A DNA stretch of 47,782 bases from Neorhizobium sp. SHOUNA12A (GCF_023006505.1 NZ_JALBGV010000044.1:1-47782); one strand, 5' to 3'; shown: positions 1 to 8,736, counted from the stretch's first letter. Made by a program: numbers and translations. Notes: generated from the sequence alone by a model not told the origin.

Positions 1-124
1 CCTCGGCGGCATCACGATCGGCGATGGGGCGATCGTCGGCGCCGGCTCGGTGGTGACGCGGGACGTGCCGCCCGGCGCCACGGTTGCGGGAAATCCAGCC
101 CGGCTGATCACGCCGCGCGTCTGA
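1..124 (+). CDS. Hexapeptide-repeat acyltransferase, C-terminal end (partial)
   Basis: The first 41 codons, in frame from base 2 and ending at TGA 122-124, encode the last turns of a left-handed beta-helix: [20 protein letters not shown] followed by VAGNPARLI. The [LIV]-G-x4 hexapeptide spacing and the closing [13 protein letters not shown] segment are typical of sugar O-acetyltransferases and serine acetyltransferase-like enzymes, which move an acetyl or other acyl group from acyl-CoA to a sugar or amino-acid hydroxyl or amine. The N-terminal part, which would show the acceptor, lies outside the window, so the substrate cannot be named. About 130 bases without a gene separate it from the lipoprotein gene that follows. 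Confidence 0.85.
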   Translation, partial: LGGITIGDGAIVGAGSVVTRDVPPGATVAGNPARLITPRV

Positions 125-252
125 TTTCAGAACATCGCCGCGCGTAAAGATTGGATTCAGCATTTTTTGGTAATTTTCCGTTAGCAATTCCTGTCAGGGG
201 TTCTCGACGGCAAGGGGCGGCCGTCTTCGTTGTTTTGCGTACGGGTTATCAA

Positions 253-1323
253 ATGCGTTTATCGGCTGTGCCAGCACTCCTCGTCACCTGCTTCGCCTTG
301 GTGGGCTGCGCCTCGACATCCGGCCCGGAAGAGCTGGTGGCCGGCGTCGCGACGCAGGAGAAGACGGGCTCCGTCGACCTGCCCGCCGCCCCCGTTCCAT
401 CGGTCGGTGTAGGCAAGACCTCCCGGATCAGCCCACCGCAAACACCCCAGCGGCAGGCACCGCCACAGCAGGATATCGCCTGGACCGGTCCGATGCCGGA
501 GCCGCAAGCCTTCGTGCGGGAAACGACGGTCGGCATGCCGCTTCCCGCCGAGCGACCGGTCGCCATGCTGATGCCCGACAGTCCGGAGGCGGAACCCGCC
601 CCCCGCCGCGGGCGAATGCAGATCTACAGCCGCCAGTTCCGCGATGCCAAGCCGATCAACTTCGGCAGGATCTCGCCGAGAAGTTATGCCGTCCACGGCG
701 TCGACGTGTCGCGCTGGCAGGGTGATATCGACTGGGCGAAGCTGAGGACGCAAGGGGCCAACTTCGCCTATATCAAGGCGACCGACGGCGGCGACCATCT
801 CGATCCGATGTTCAAGACCAATTGGCGCCGGGCCAAGGAAGCCGGCATCAAGCGCGGCGCCTACCACTTCTTCTACTGGTGCCGCACCGCCGGCGAACAG
901 GCCGACTGGTTCATTCGAAACGTGCCGCGCGATCCGGACGCACTGCCGCCGGTCATCGACGTCGAATGGAACGGCGAGTCGAACTGCAGGGCAAAACTTT
1001 CGCGCGCCCGGGTGCTCGACAAGATGCAGGTCTTCATGGACAAGCTGGAGCGCTATTACGGCCAGCGGCCGATCATCTACACGGCGCCGGATTTCTACGA
1101 GGACAACCTGTCGGGCGAGCTTCTCAACTATCCCTTCTGGCTGCGTGCCGTTGCGCAGCATCCCTCCAAGGTCTATCCGGGCCGCAAATGGCTGTTCTGG
1201 CAATATTCCGGCTCCGGCCTGTCGCACGGCGTCGCCGGCAAGATCGACCTCAACGTCTTCCATGGCTCGGAAGAGCAGTGGCACAGCTGGATCGGGCCGC
1301 GCACGACGCTGGCGCAGAACTGA
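253..1323 (+). CDS. Lipoprotein with GH25 lysozyme (muramidase) domain
   Basis: Start 253 is preferred over the longer frame from 151 because it gives a lipoprotein signal peptide (MRLSAVPALLVTCFALVGC) with lipobox LVGC and lipidated Cys19. Residues 20-140 are a Pro/Ala-rich, probably disordered linker. From about residue 148 comes a glycoside hydrolase family 25 barrel: HGVDVSRWQGDIDW (Asp151), AGIKRGAYHFF, and the catalytic strand PPVIDVEWN with Asp236 and Glu238. GH25 enzymes cut the beta-1,4 bond between MurNAc and GlcNAc in peptidoglycan. The product is 356 residues, and the domain is complete with its closing WLFWQYSG and IDLNVF blocks. It is probably anchored in the envelope and acts in wall remodelling. 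No phage genes such as holin or spanin surround it, so a prophage endolysin is unlikely. Confidence 0.9.
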   Translation: MRLSAVPALLVTCFALVGCASTSGPEELVAGVATQEKTGSVDLPAAPVPSVGVGKTSRISPPQTPQRQAPPQQDIAWTGPMPEPQAFVRETTVGMPLPAERPVAMLMPDSPEAEPAPRRGRMQIYSRQFRDAKPINFGRISPRSYAVHGVDVSRWQGDIDWAKLRTQGANFAYIKATDGGDHLDPMFKTNWRRAKEAGIKRGAYHFFYWCRTAGEQADWFIRNVPRDPDALPPVIDVEWNGESNCRAKLSRARVLDKMQVFMDKLERYYGQRPIIYTAPDFYEDNLSGELLNYPFWLRAVAQHPSKVYPGRKWLFWQYSGSGLSHGVAGKIDLNVFHGSEEQWHSWIGPRTTLAQN

Positions 1324-1374
1324 GCACGACGGCAGGCGACCCCCTGAGCCCGGTTGACAGCTGTCAACTCATTG

Positions 1375-2778
1375 TTAACCACAACGGCCGAGCGCCCGTT
1401 CGAGGCTCCGGAATATCCTCGCGTCCTCCGACTGCGCCACGTTGAAGCGCAGGAAACTTCCGGCATTCTGGGAGAGGCTGAACGCGTTGCCGGGAGCGAG
1501 CACGATATTGTCGGCAAGGCAGGCGCGCGCCACATCCGCCGCCTCTATCCCGTTCGGAAGCCGGCACCAGAGAAACAGGCCTGCGCGCGGCTGAAGCCAG
1601 GGGGTGATGCCGAGCGTTGCGAGCCGGCCCGTCGTCGCGTCCATTGCCCGCGACAGCCGGACGCGCAGTTCTTCCAGATGTTTCCGGTAGCTGCCGTCGG
1701 TCAGCAGCAGCAAGACGAGCTCCGAGGACAACCGGCCCGCCGCGAAGCTGGTGGCGATCTTCAGGTCGACCAGACCTTCGATCCATTCCGGCCTGGCGGC
1801 GATAAAGCCGCAGCGGACCGAAGCCGACAGGGTCTTCGAAAAGCTGCCGATATGCACCACGCGGTCAAGGCCATCGAAGGCGGCAAGTCGCGGCGCCGGA
1901 TCGTGTTCCAGGTCGGCGAAGATATCATCCTCGATGATCGTCAGGCCGGCGCGGTCGGCGAGTTTCAGCAGCCGGTGCGCCACGACCGGCGAAAGCGTGG
2001 CGCCGGTCGGATTGTGGATTGCCGAATTGGTGATGTAGAGCCGCGGCTTGTGCGCCTCGATCGCGTTTCCGAAAGCCTCGACATCCGGCCCGGCCGGCGT
2101 CATCGGCACGCCGACGACCTTTGCGCGATGCGCACGCAGCAGGGCATGGAAATTGAAATAACAGGGATCGTCGACCAGAACCGCATCGCCCGGCTCGATC
2201 AGGAAACGGCAGAGAAGGTCGATCGCCTGGGTGCCGGATTCAGTGAGGATGATCTGGTCCGGAGCGGCCGGTATGCCGTGTTCGCCCATTCGCCGGGAGA
2301 GGAGCTGCCGCAATTGCGGCGAGCCGAGCGGCGTGCCGTAGTCGGACAGGACCCGGTCCTCGCTGCGCGACAGGCTGCGCAAAGCCCTCCGGATCGCCGC
2401 CTCCGGCATCCAGGAGGACGGCAGCCAGCCACAGCCGGGCTTCAGCAGGTCACCCTCCTCCAGCGCCTGGCGTGACACCCAGAACGGATCGACAGCCCTG
2501 TCGAGCTTCGGGCCGATCTCGGACAGCGACAGCGGCGCCAGCGGGGTCGACACGTAGAAACCCGATCCGGGTCGCGAGCGGATCAGCCCCTCGGCGGCCA
2601 GCCGCTCATAGGCCTCCACCACCGTCGAGGCGGAGACATGCATCGCCTTGGCGAAAGCCCGCACCGAGGGAAGCCGCGCGCCGGGCACCAGTCCGCGCCC
2701 GGCGATGCGACTGCGGATCTCCGCCATGACGGCGCCGATACGCTGGCCACCGCCCTTCTGATCCGCCCTTGCATCCAC
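1375..2778 (-). CDS. MocR/PdxR-type regulator: GntR wHTH fused to PLP aminotransferase domain
   Basis: A 467-residue protein starting at the GTG at 2778. The only ATG further upstream (2958) would run into the divergent gene, and an internal ATG lies at 2727. The N-terminus is a GntR winged helix (GARLPSVRAFAKAMHVSAST, then EGLIRSRPGSGFYV). The rest is a fold-type I aminotransferase domain with NPTGATLSP, the Asp of IIEDDIFADL and the PLP lysine in GSFSKTLSASVRCGF. MocR proteins sense amino-acid or vitamin-like amines through PLP and usually control a divergent neighbour. Here that neighbour is the EamA transporter 164 bases away, so it probably regulates an efflux or uptake step. The effector cannot be read from sequence. 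Confidence 0.9.
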   Translation of the reverse strand: MDARADQKGGGQRIGAVMAEIRSRIAGRGLVPGARLPSVRAFAKAMHVSASTVVEAYERLAAEGLIRSRPGSGFYVSTPLAPLSLSEIGPKLDRAVDPFWVSRQALEEGDLLKPGCGWLPSSWMPEAAIRRALRSLSRSEDRVLSDYGTPLGSPQLRQLLSRRMGEHGIPAAPDQIILTESGTQAIDLLCRFLIEPGDAVLVDDPCYFNFHALLRAHRAKVVGVPMTPAGPDVEAFGNAIEAHKPRLYITNSAIHNPTGATLSPVVAHRLLKLADRAGLTIIEDDIFADLEHDPAPRLAAFDGLDRVVHIGSFSKTLSASVRCGFIAARPEWIEGLVDLKIATSFAAGRLSSELVLLLLTDGSYRKHLEELRVRLSRAMDATTGRLATLGITPWLQPRAGLFLWCRLPNGIEAADVARACLADNIVLAPGNAFSLSQNAGSFLRFNVAQSEDARIFRSLERALGRCG

Positions 2779-2942
2779 CGTACTGCTCCGCAAACCATAA
2801 CAGTTTCTGGAAATTGTATCGCATTGTCTCTGGCGCCGCCATGGCTTCCGGCCGATAGCGGGAAAATACCCAAGGAATGTCTGCGAGGAACGTCCAAGGG
2901 AGACGTTCAAGGGCGATGCTTCGCCAATACAGGAGACTTTCG

Positions 2943-3806
2943 ATGAGCAACACGACAAGCGGCTGGATCAGCGGTTTTGTTGGCGTTCTGATCTTCAGCG
3001 GGTCGCTTCCCGCGACCCGCATTGCCGTTGCGGATTTCGATCCGCTGTTCCTGACCGTGGCCCGCGCCACGATCGCCGGGCTGCTCGCCATATGCCTGCT
3101 GCTGGCCTTTCGCGAAAGACGCCCGGCACGCTCCGATCTCCTGCCGCTCGCCATCGTCTCGCTCGGCGTCGTCATCGGCTTTCCGCTGTTGACGGCGCTG
3201 GCGCTGAAGCACATCACCTCGGCCCATTCCATCGTGTTCGTCGGCCTGCTGCCGCTGTCGACGGCGATCTTCGGGGTGCTCCGGGGCGGCGAGCGCCCGA
3301 AGGCCGTCTTCTGGCTGTTCTCCTGCCTCGGCAGCGCCATCGTCGCCGGTTTTGCGCTGTTTCAGGAAGAAGCCGCCTCGTCGGTCGGCGATCTCCTGAT
3401 GCTCGGAGCGATCCTCGCCTGCGGGCTCGGTTATGCGGAAGGCGCCAGCCTGTCGCGCAAGCTCGGCGGCTGGCAGGTCATCTCCTGGGCGCTGGCGCTT
3501 TCCCTGCCTGTGATGCTGGCCCTGTCGATTGCCGTCATGCCGGTCTCCTTGCCCGATCTCGAGAGCACGTCCTGGTTCGGTCTTGCCTATGTGTCGCTGT
3601 TCAGCATGCTGATCGGCTTCATCTTCTGGTATCGCGGCCTGGCGCTCGGCGGCATTACCGGAGTGAGCCAGCTGCAGCTTCTGCAACCCTTTTTCGGCCT
3701 GGTCCTGGCCGCCGCCCTCCTCGGCGAAAAGGTCAATCTCGGCATGTTCGCAGCGACGCTTGCGGTGGTTGCCTGCGTGGCGGGCGCCAAGAGATTTGCG
3801 CGTTAA
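2943..3806 (+). CDS. EamA/DMT-family membrane transporter
   Basis: A 287-residue, very hydrophobic protein with about ten membrane helices and two EamA repeats, as in drug/metabolite transporters (RhaT/YdcZ/RarD relatives). Start 2943 has AGGAG about ten bases upstream. The longer frame from 2877 has no ribosome site and would lengthen the overlap with the MocR side. Conserved EamA features include FIFWYRGLALGGITGVSQLQ in the second repeat and a closing LLGEKVNLGMFAATLAVVA helix. Such proteins export amino acids or other small metabolites or take up nucleotide-sugar-like compounds. The divergent MocR regulator suggests an amino-acid-related substrate (inference). Confidence 0.9.
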   Translation: MSNTTSGWISGFVGVLIFSGSLPATRIAVADFDPLFLTVARATIAGLLAICLLLAFRERRPARSDLLPLAIVSLGVVIGFPLLTALALKHITSAHSIVFVGLLPLSTAIFGVLRGGERPKAVFWLFSCLGSAIVAGFALFQEEAASSVGDLLMLGAILACGLGYAEGASLSRKLGGWQVISWALALSLPVMLALSIAVMPVSLPDLESTSWFGLAYVSLFSMLIGFIFWYRGLALGGITGVSQLQLLQPFFGLVLAAALLGEKVNLGMFAATLAVVACVAGAKRFAR

Positions 3807-3894
3807 TTCGGCACAGCCTGGATTTCCCGGTTCACGAAATCGGGAACCAAAGGCGTATCGAGGCATTATCCGGCTGCAGAAGGAGGAAGCAAGC

Positions 3895-4218
3895 ATGACT
3901 TATGATCCCAATGACAGAAAGTTCGAGACCCGTGATCCGGACCTCCGGACCACTGAAGTTCGGAGCAGCAGTTCTTCGTGGGTACCGTGGGTGGCGGTGA
4001 TCGCCGTCATTCTGGTCGGCGCATTCGTATGGTCGCAGATGGGCGGCTCCTCGACCGACCAGCAGACCACGTCTTCGACCAACCCGCCGGTAACCGACAA
4101 CTCCAAGTCGTCTCCCGCACCGGCTCCGATGACCCCGGCAGCCCCGCCGGCTAACAATGCCACTCCGGCAACTCCGCCGGCTGGCGGCGCAACGGGCGGC
4201 ACCGGCACACGGCCTTAA
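3895..4218 (+). CDS. Small membrane-anchored protein with Pro/Ala-rich tail (hypothetical)
   Basis: A 107-residue protein. The start at 3895 follows a very strong AGGAGG (3881-3886). The N-terminal 28 residues are polar and charged, residues 29-47 (WVPWVAVIAVILVGAFVWS) form one membrane helix, and the remainder is a low-complexity Ser/Thr/Pro/Ala/Gly tail that should lie in the periplasm. I do not recognise a named family, though proteins of this layout are common in Rhizobiaceae. A terminator follows at once, so it is the end of a transcript or monocistronic. Confidence 0.75.
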   Translation: MTYDPNDRKFETRDPDLRTTEVRSSSSSWVPWVAVIAVILVGAFVWSQMGGSSTDQQTTSSTNPPVTDNSKSSPAPAPMTPAAPPANNATPATPPAGGATGGTGTRP

Positions 4219-4240
4219 GCCTCCCGCACGAGAGATTATC

Positions 4241-4273
4241 AAAGCCGCCCGCGTTCGAAGCGGGCGGCTTTTC
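4241..4273 (+). terminator. Rho-independent terminator
   Basis: A perfect stem of AAAGCCGCCCGC with GCGGGCGGCTTT around a seven-base loop, followed by TTTTCC on the plus strand. It lies between the convergent small membrane protein and DUF2161 genes and ends the plus-strand transcript. The A-run on the other side means it may also serve the minus strand weakly. Confidence 0.85.
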
Positions 4274-4284
4274 CGTTGGTGCAA

Positions 4285-4956
4285 TTAAAATTCGACGTCG
4301 CCAGGCACCGCCTGCGGCCACCGCTGCAGCGCCTGCCGCCCGACCTCCGTCAGTCCGTAGACGCCCTTGTCGATCCGTTCGAACCAGCCATAATAATTGG
4401 CGCGCAGGATCGCGCCGGCAGTGGATGCCGCTTGCTTCAGGTCGCGCGGCCGAAGCGGGCCACCGCTCAGCGCCGAAGCACAGGCGAGCGCCTGCTGGCG
4501 ATAGGCGGTCATCACCGGTACCTTCGTGCTGCCGCCGACGGCCGGATCGCCGCGGCGCTTGCGATGTTCCTTGACGAGCCGCGTGCGCCGTTTCGGATTG
4601 GTGCGCGGCATCGGCGACACCGAACTGACCAGTACGCTGACCTCGCCCTGATCGGAGACACCAAGCATGCCGATGCCCAGCCGGCGGCAGAGATCGCGAT
4701 ACCGCTTGTCCGCCTCCCGGCCCCGGCCCTTGGCGGAAATCCGCGCAGCGATCCAGACCTCGTCCGAAACACCTGCCCGGTCGACCGCCTGCAGGATCAG
4801 TTCGAGATTGAAGGTGAGCTTCAGCTCGCAGATCACCACAACCGGCGGATCCGCCTCGCTCAACCCCACCAGATCGCAGCCGCCCACTTCCCCCTTCACC
4901 TCGTATCCGAAGCTTTCGAGAAAGGTTTTGACGGGGAGATAAAGCGAAGTTTCCAT
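4285..4956 (-). CDS. DUF2161-like protein, PD-(D/E)XK nuclease fold
   Basis: A 223-residue protein. The N-terminal part has a nuclease-like core: ETSLYLPVKTFLESFGYEV, GGCDLVGL with the acidic residue, then VVVICELKL with the E-x-K pair of the PD-(D/E)XK fold. The C-terminal half carries basic residues (PKRRTRLVKEHRKRR) and a winged-helix-like tail ending GVYGLTEVGRQALQRWP. This layout matches the DUF2161 family, predicted phosphodiesterases of unknown role that are common in Rhizobiales. Whether it cuts nucleic acid is not known. It ends close to a terminator and is followed upstream by a toxin-antitoxin module on the same strand. Confidence 0.8.
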   Translation of the reverse strand: METSLYLPVKTFLESFGYEVKGEVGGCDLVGLSEADPPVVVICELKLTFNLELILQAVDRAGVSDEVWIAARISAKGRGREADKRYRDLCRRLGIGMLGVSDQGEVSVLVSSVSPMPRTNPKRRTRLVKEHRKRRGDPAVGGSTKVPVMTAYRQQALACASALSGGPLRPRDLKQAASTAGAILRANYYGWFERIDKGVYGLTEVGRQALQRWPQAVPGDVEF

Positions 4957-4995
4957 GCGGTCCGGCGGCGGTGAATCAGTCTGTATACGATAGCA

Positions 4996-5433
4996 CTACT
5001 CAGTGCGCCCAACCTGGCCGAAACGACGGCGCCGGTGAGCTTCCAGAATCTTGTCGCGGAGATGTGCAAAGAAGCGCGGTGGCAAAATTCCGAATTCGTA
5101 GCGAGCAGGTTTTGAACCGGGCACCGGCCTCAAGTCCGGGCCTGGCCAGATAAAATCGTTCGCTTCCGTCACCACGATCCAAGATGGGATATCGTCCAAC
5201 CCCAGATGCGCCTTGAGTGCCACCGGGATTTCGACTGCATCGGCCGGATCGTGCGGAGGAGCGTGAGTGACCGGTACTACCGTCACCACTTCCCGACCTT
5301 CGATGACTTGGCGCGCCGCGACGATGGCACAGGGCCGGTTCTTGGCGCCCTCCTCAAGTCCGCGTCGACTTTCAACTGCCCAAAGATAAGAGTAACAAAT
5401 AACGAGGCCTGGTCGCGGGACAGGAAGGCTCAC
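4996..5433 (-). CDS. PemK/MazF-like toxin of a type II toxin-antitoxin module
   Basis: A 145-residue protein with the features of PemK-type growth inhibitors: GLVICYSYLWAVESRRGLEEG at the start, KNRPCAIV, VVTVVPVTHAPP, then LGLDDIPSWIVVTEANDF and WPGPDLRP. MazF/PemK toxins are SH3-like barrel endoribonucleases that cut mRNA. The gene overlaps the upstream antitoxin gene by ATGA (5430-5433), so the two are translationally coupled with antitoxin first. It is a longer and more divergent member than classical MazF. Activity is inferred, not shown. Confidence 0.8.
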   Translation of the reverse strand: MSLPVPRPGLVICYSYLWAVESRRGLEEGAKNRPCAIVAARQVIEGREVVTVVPVTHAPPHDPADAVEIPVALKAHLGLDDIPSWIVVTEANDFIWPGPDLRPVPGSKPARYEFGILPPRFFAHLRDKILEAHRRRRFGQVGRTE

Positions 5434-5690
5434 GCTTTCCAGTCTTTCAGCAGATCATCGAGGTCTGCATGGTCGACGGACACGCTGCTGTTTGCGATGG
5501 CCTTCAGCGTATCTTCATCCAGATCTTCCACATTGCGAGCAATGCGGCCCTTGATCGCCAGATCGAAGAATTCTGCGGATACCAGGACCGTATGGGTCCG
5601 GCCGTTCTTGGTTATAGCAACGGGCGAGCGCTGGGCCGCATCCTGATAGCGGCCGACATTTTGCTGAAATTCGGTGGACGTAACTTTCAT
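5430..5690 (-). CDS. Phd/YefM-family antitoxin
   Basis: An 86-residue protein. The N-terminal domain VTSTEFQQNVGRYQDAAQRS, then PVAITKNGRTHTVLVSAEFF, is the Phd/YefM fold that binds DNA as a dimer. The C-terminal acidic tail (DHADLDDLLKDWKA) is the usual toxin-wrapping part. The start at 5690 lies nine bases from a perfect inverted repeat at 5700-5726 that is the likely autoregulatory operator. The gene overlaps the toxin by four bases. Phd-type antitoxins usually pair with Doc, RelE/YoeB or PIN toxins, so the PemK-like partner is noteworthy. Confidence 0.88.
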   Translation of the reverse strand: MKVTSTEFQQNVGRYQDAAQRSPVAITKNGRTHTVLVSAEFFDLAIKGRIARNVEDLDEDTLKAIANSSVSVDHADLDDLLKDWKA

Positions 5691-5699
5691 TTTATGGCT

Positions 5700-5726
5700 C
5701 CGTTTTATCCATTATAGATAAAACGG
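5700..5726. promoter_or_regulatory. Inverted-repeat operator of the Phd/PemK module
   Basis: CCGTTTTATC, then CATTATA, then GATAAAACGG: perfect ten-base arms around a seven-base spacer, just upstream of the antitoxin start. Phd/YefM antitoxins bind such palindromes to repress their own operon. The AT-rich core may include the -10 element. Confidence 0.75.
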
Positions 5727-5772
5727 ATATTCCTGCAATGCGGTTGAAAGGACCGACTATCAGTCCTGCGCG

Positions 5773-7491
5773 TTACATCATCCCCACCTGCGCCGCATGC
5801 AGCCGGGTATAAGCGCCGCTTTTGGCGATCAAGTCCTGGTGGGTGCCCTGTTCGAGGATGCCGTTGCCATCGATGACGACGATGCGGTCGGCGCCCTGGA
5901 TCGTGGCGAGGCGGTGGGCGATGATCAGCGTCGTGCGGCCTTGCGAGAGCTCCGCAAGGGAACGCTGGATGGCGCGTTCCGTCTCGGTATCGAGCGCCGA
6001 GGTCGCCTCGTCGAGGATCAGGATCGGCGGGTTTTTGAGGAACATGCGGGCGATCGCGACGCGCTGCTTCTGGCCGCCCGAGAGTTTCACGCCGCGCTCG
6101 CCGATCACCGTGTCGAGCCCCTGCGGCAGACCGGCGAGCATTTCTTCCAGCCGCGCCTGCCGCGCCGCCTCGATAATATCCGTTTCGCTGGCGCCGAGGC
6201 GGCCATAGGCAATGTTCTCGCGGATCGTCCCGCCGAACAGAAAGACGTCCTGTTGGACGATGCCGATCTGCTGGCGCAACGATACTTTCGTCATCCTGCG
6301 GATGTCCATGCCGTCGATGGTGATGCTGCCGCCGCCGATCTCGTAGAATCGCGGCAGCAGCGAGCAGATCGTCGTCTTGCCCGCACCCGATGGCCCCACA
6401 AAGGCGATCGTTTCGCCCGCGCGGATCGCCAGGTTGACGTTTTCGAGCACCGGCTTGTCCGGGCTGTAACCGAAAGAGACGTTCTGATAGGCGATCTCGC
6501 CCTTCAGGTAATCGACGTCGACCGCGTCGGGCGCATCGGCGATATCCGGTTCGGTATCGATCAGTTCGGTGAAGCGGCGGAAACCGGCAATGCCCTTCGG
6601 ATAGGTCTCGATCACCGAATTGATCTTCTCGACCGGCCGGAAGAACACGCCGACCAGCAGCAGGAAACCGATGAAGCCGCCGGCGGTCAGTTCGCCCGAC
6701 AGCACGAAATAGGCGCCGGCGATCATCACCACCATCTGGGTCAGCCGCATGCTCATGTAGCTGAGCGAGCTGCTCGCCGCCATCAGCTTATAGGCATCGA
6801 GCTTGACGCGCCGATAGTTCTGATTGTCCTGTTCGAACAGTTTCCGTTCGTGTTGCTCGTTGGCGAAGGCCTGGACCACGCGGATGCCGCCGACATTCTC
6901 CTCGATGCGAGCATTGAAATCACCCACGCGCTGAAACAGCCTACGAAAATTATGGGTCATGCGGCCGCCGAAATGGCTGGTGACCCAGGCGGTCAGCGGC
7001 ACCACGACGGCGGTGATCATCGCCAGCTGCGGGTTGACCGAGAACATCAGCGCGAGAGCGCCGGCAAAGGTCATGATGGCGATGAACAGGTCTTCCGGCC
7101 CGTGATGGGCGACCTCGCCGATCTCTTCGAGGTCCTTGGTGAGGCGCCCGACGATATGGCCCGTCTTCTGGTTGTCGAAATAGCTGAACGAGAGTTTCTG
7201 CAGGTGGTTGAAGGCGGCGCGGCGCATGTCCGTCTCGATATTGATGCCGAGCATGTGGCCCCAATAGGTAACGATCGCCATCAGGCCGGTATTGATCGCA
7301 TAGATCACCAGCAGCGCCGCCGAGGCGAGCAGGATCAGCAGCCATTCCTGGCTTAGCAGAAGCCGGTCGACGAACAGCTTCACCGCCATCGGAAAACCCA
7401 GTTCCAGCACGCCGGAGATGATCGCGCAGCCGAAATCGAGGATGAAAAGGCCGCGATAGGGCCGGTAATATGAGAAAAAACGGCGGAACAT
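5773..7491 (-). CDS. ABC transporter half-molecule: fused membrane and ATPase domains (exporter type)
   Basis: A 572-residue ABC-B type protein resembling MsbA and multidrug half-transporters. Residues 1 to about 310 hold a six-helix membrane domain starting RRFFSYYRPYRGLF. The ATPase domain has Walker A GPSGAGKTT, the Q-loop in QQIGIVQQDVFLFGG, signature LSGGQKQRVAIAR, Walker B ILILDEATSALD and the H-loop in LIIAHRLATI. It would work as a homodimer exporting a lipid or hydrophobic compound. It stands alone, divergent from nothing obvious, so the substrate is unknown. Confidence 0.93.
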   Translation of the reverse strand: MFRRFFSYYRPYRGLFILDFGCAIISGVLELGFPMAVKLFVDRLLLSQEWLLILLASAALLVIYAINTGLMAIVTYWGHMLGINIETDMRRAAFNHLQKLSFSYFDNQKTGHIVGRLTKDLEEIGEVAHHGPEDLFIAIMTFAGALALMFSVNPQLAMITAVVVPLTAWVTSHFGGRMTHNFRRLFQRVGDFNARIEENVGGIRVVQAFANEQHERKLFEQDNQNYRRVKLDAYKLMAASSSLSYMSMRLTQMVVMIAGAYFVLSGELTAGGFIGFLLLVGVFFRPVEKINSVIETYPKGIAGFRRFTELIDTEPDIADAPDAVDVDYLKGEIAYQNVSFGYSPDKPVLENVNLAIRAGETIAFVGPSGAGKTTICSLLPRFYEIGGGSITIDGMDIRRMTKVSLRQQIGIVQQDVFLFGGTIRENIAYGRLGASETDIIEAARQARLEEMLAGLPQGLDTVIGERGVKLSGGQKQRVAIARMFLKNPPILILDEATSALDTETERAIQRSLAELSQGRTTLIIAHRLATIQGADRIVVIDGNGILEQGTHQDLIAKSGAYTRLHAAQVGMM

Positions 7492-7612
7492 CGGACACTC
7501 TGAAATCGATAGATGAGCAACAGGGGCAAGTTTTAGACCCGCTTAGCCGGGTTTGCCGGCAAGGTAAACCTCCGCTCTCCTGATCGCCCGGACAATGGAT
7601 GCGGGATAGATA

Positions 7613-8554
7613 TCAGGCGCGGCGGCTGCGCAACAACGTGCGGGCCGAGGTATGCGGTTCGGCGAGCTGATCTGCCTCCAGTGAAGCGAACAGCCAGTCG
7701 ATGAAGACCCGCACGATCGGTGCCGAACGCATGGCCGGCCGGCAGGCGACGTAAAAGGCGTCGTTGGCCGGAACGCTGAGGTCGAAAGGCACGACCAGTT
7801 CGCCGCGGGCGATCAGCTTGCTGGCGGTGATCGTGTCGCCGAGCGCGATCCCCTGGCCGTGCAGCGCCGCTTCCGTCGAAAACCGGGCGTCGCCCATGAA
7901 ATACTGCTGCCGGCGCGGCAGGTCGACGGCGTCGGCAGCGGAAAGCCAGGTGTTCCACTCACGCCCGTCCGCATCGCCATGCAGTAGGACGTGGTCTTCC
8001 AGATCGCGCATCGAACGCAGCGGCCGACTGTTGAGCAGGGTCGGGCTCGCAACCGGAAAGAGCTGCAGGTTGCTCCACAGCCGGGTCCAGGCATCCGGCC
8101 AGTTGCCGTCGCCGTAAAGGACGGCGACGTCGACATCCGAGGAATGCAGCACCGCCGGATCGTTGGAGGCGGCAAGCTTCAGCCTGACGCCCGGAAACTG
8201 CTCGGTGAAGGAATTGAGGCGCGGGACGATCCAGAAGGACAGCAGCGCCGGCACGCAGGTGATCGACAGCTCGCCTGATGTCGCCGGCCGCTTCATCAGC
8301 GCGGTGGCGGCGGCGATCTCGCCGAACGCCTGGCTGACGGCGGGCAGCAGCAGCGCACCCTCCGAGGTGAGCTTCAGGCGCTTGGCGCCGCGTTCGAACA
8401 GCGAGACCTGCAGCGAGCTTTCCAGCGCCTTGATCTGATGGCTGACCGCGCCGTGGGTGACGTTGAGCTCGCGGGCCGCTGCAGAAACCGAGCCGCGGCG
8501 GGCCGTGGCCTCGAAGGCGCGCAGCGGATTGAGGGGCGGCAGGCGGTTGCTCAT
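7613..8554 (-). CDS. LysR-family transcriptional regulator (GcvA-like)
   Basis: A 313-residue protein. The N-terminal winged helix-turn-helix reads PLRAFEATARRGSVSAAARE, LNVTHGAVSHQIKALE, SLFERGAKRLKLT, matching the GcvA subgroup. The remaining 220 residues form the two-lobed ligand domain. It is transcribed away from the ureohydrolase/polyamine-transporter operon, with a 182-base divergent promoter region (8555-8736), the classic layout for a LysR regulator and its target. I infer that it activates that operon in response to its substrate or product. Confidence 0.92.
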   Translation of the reverse strand: MSNRLPPLNPLRAFEATARRGSVSAAARELNVTHGAVSHQIKALESSLQVSLFERGAKRLKLTSEGALLLPAVSQAFGEIAAATALMKRPATSGELSITCVPALLSFWIVPRLNSFTEQFPGVRLKLAASNDPAVLHSSDVDVAVLYGDGNWPDAWTRLWSNLQLFPVASPTLLNSRPLRSMRDLEDHVLLHGDADGREWNTWLSAADAVDLPRRQQYFMGDARFSTEAALHGQGIALGDTITASKLIARGELVVPFDLSVPANDAFYVACRPAMRSAPIVRVFIDWLFASLEADQLAEPHTSARTLLRSRRA

Positions 8555-8736
8555 CTTGATCCCGGACTGATCCTCGAATTGATCTTAAGTGTTAGTTTTT
8601 CTCACAGCTACTGCTAGAACAATCTCAATTGCTTTTCCACCCGCACCTGACGGATAATGATGAAAACAAGGGCGGTAAGCCCAGTGGAACAAAAATTAGG
8701 CTGCTCACAAGCGGCTGGCAGACAGGCGAGGCGATC

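Noticed and set aside
2599..2958. ATG at 2958 as start of the MocR-type regulator
   Set aside because: It would put the start inside the divergent EamA gene and add 60 residues without similarity to the GntR domain. The GTG at 2778 fits the family length.
4981..4993. CTGTATACGATAG near the DUF2161 start as a further GTATAC operator
   Set aside because: It has the GTATAC core but not the CCTT side found in the other sites, and the gene is not catabolic. A six-base match is expected by chance several times in 48 kb.
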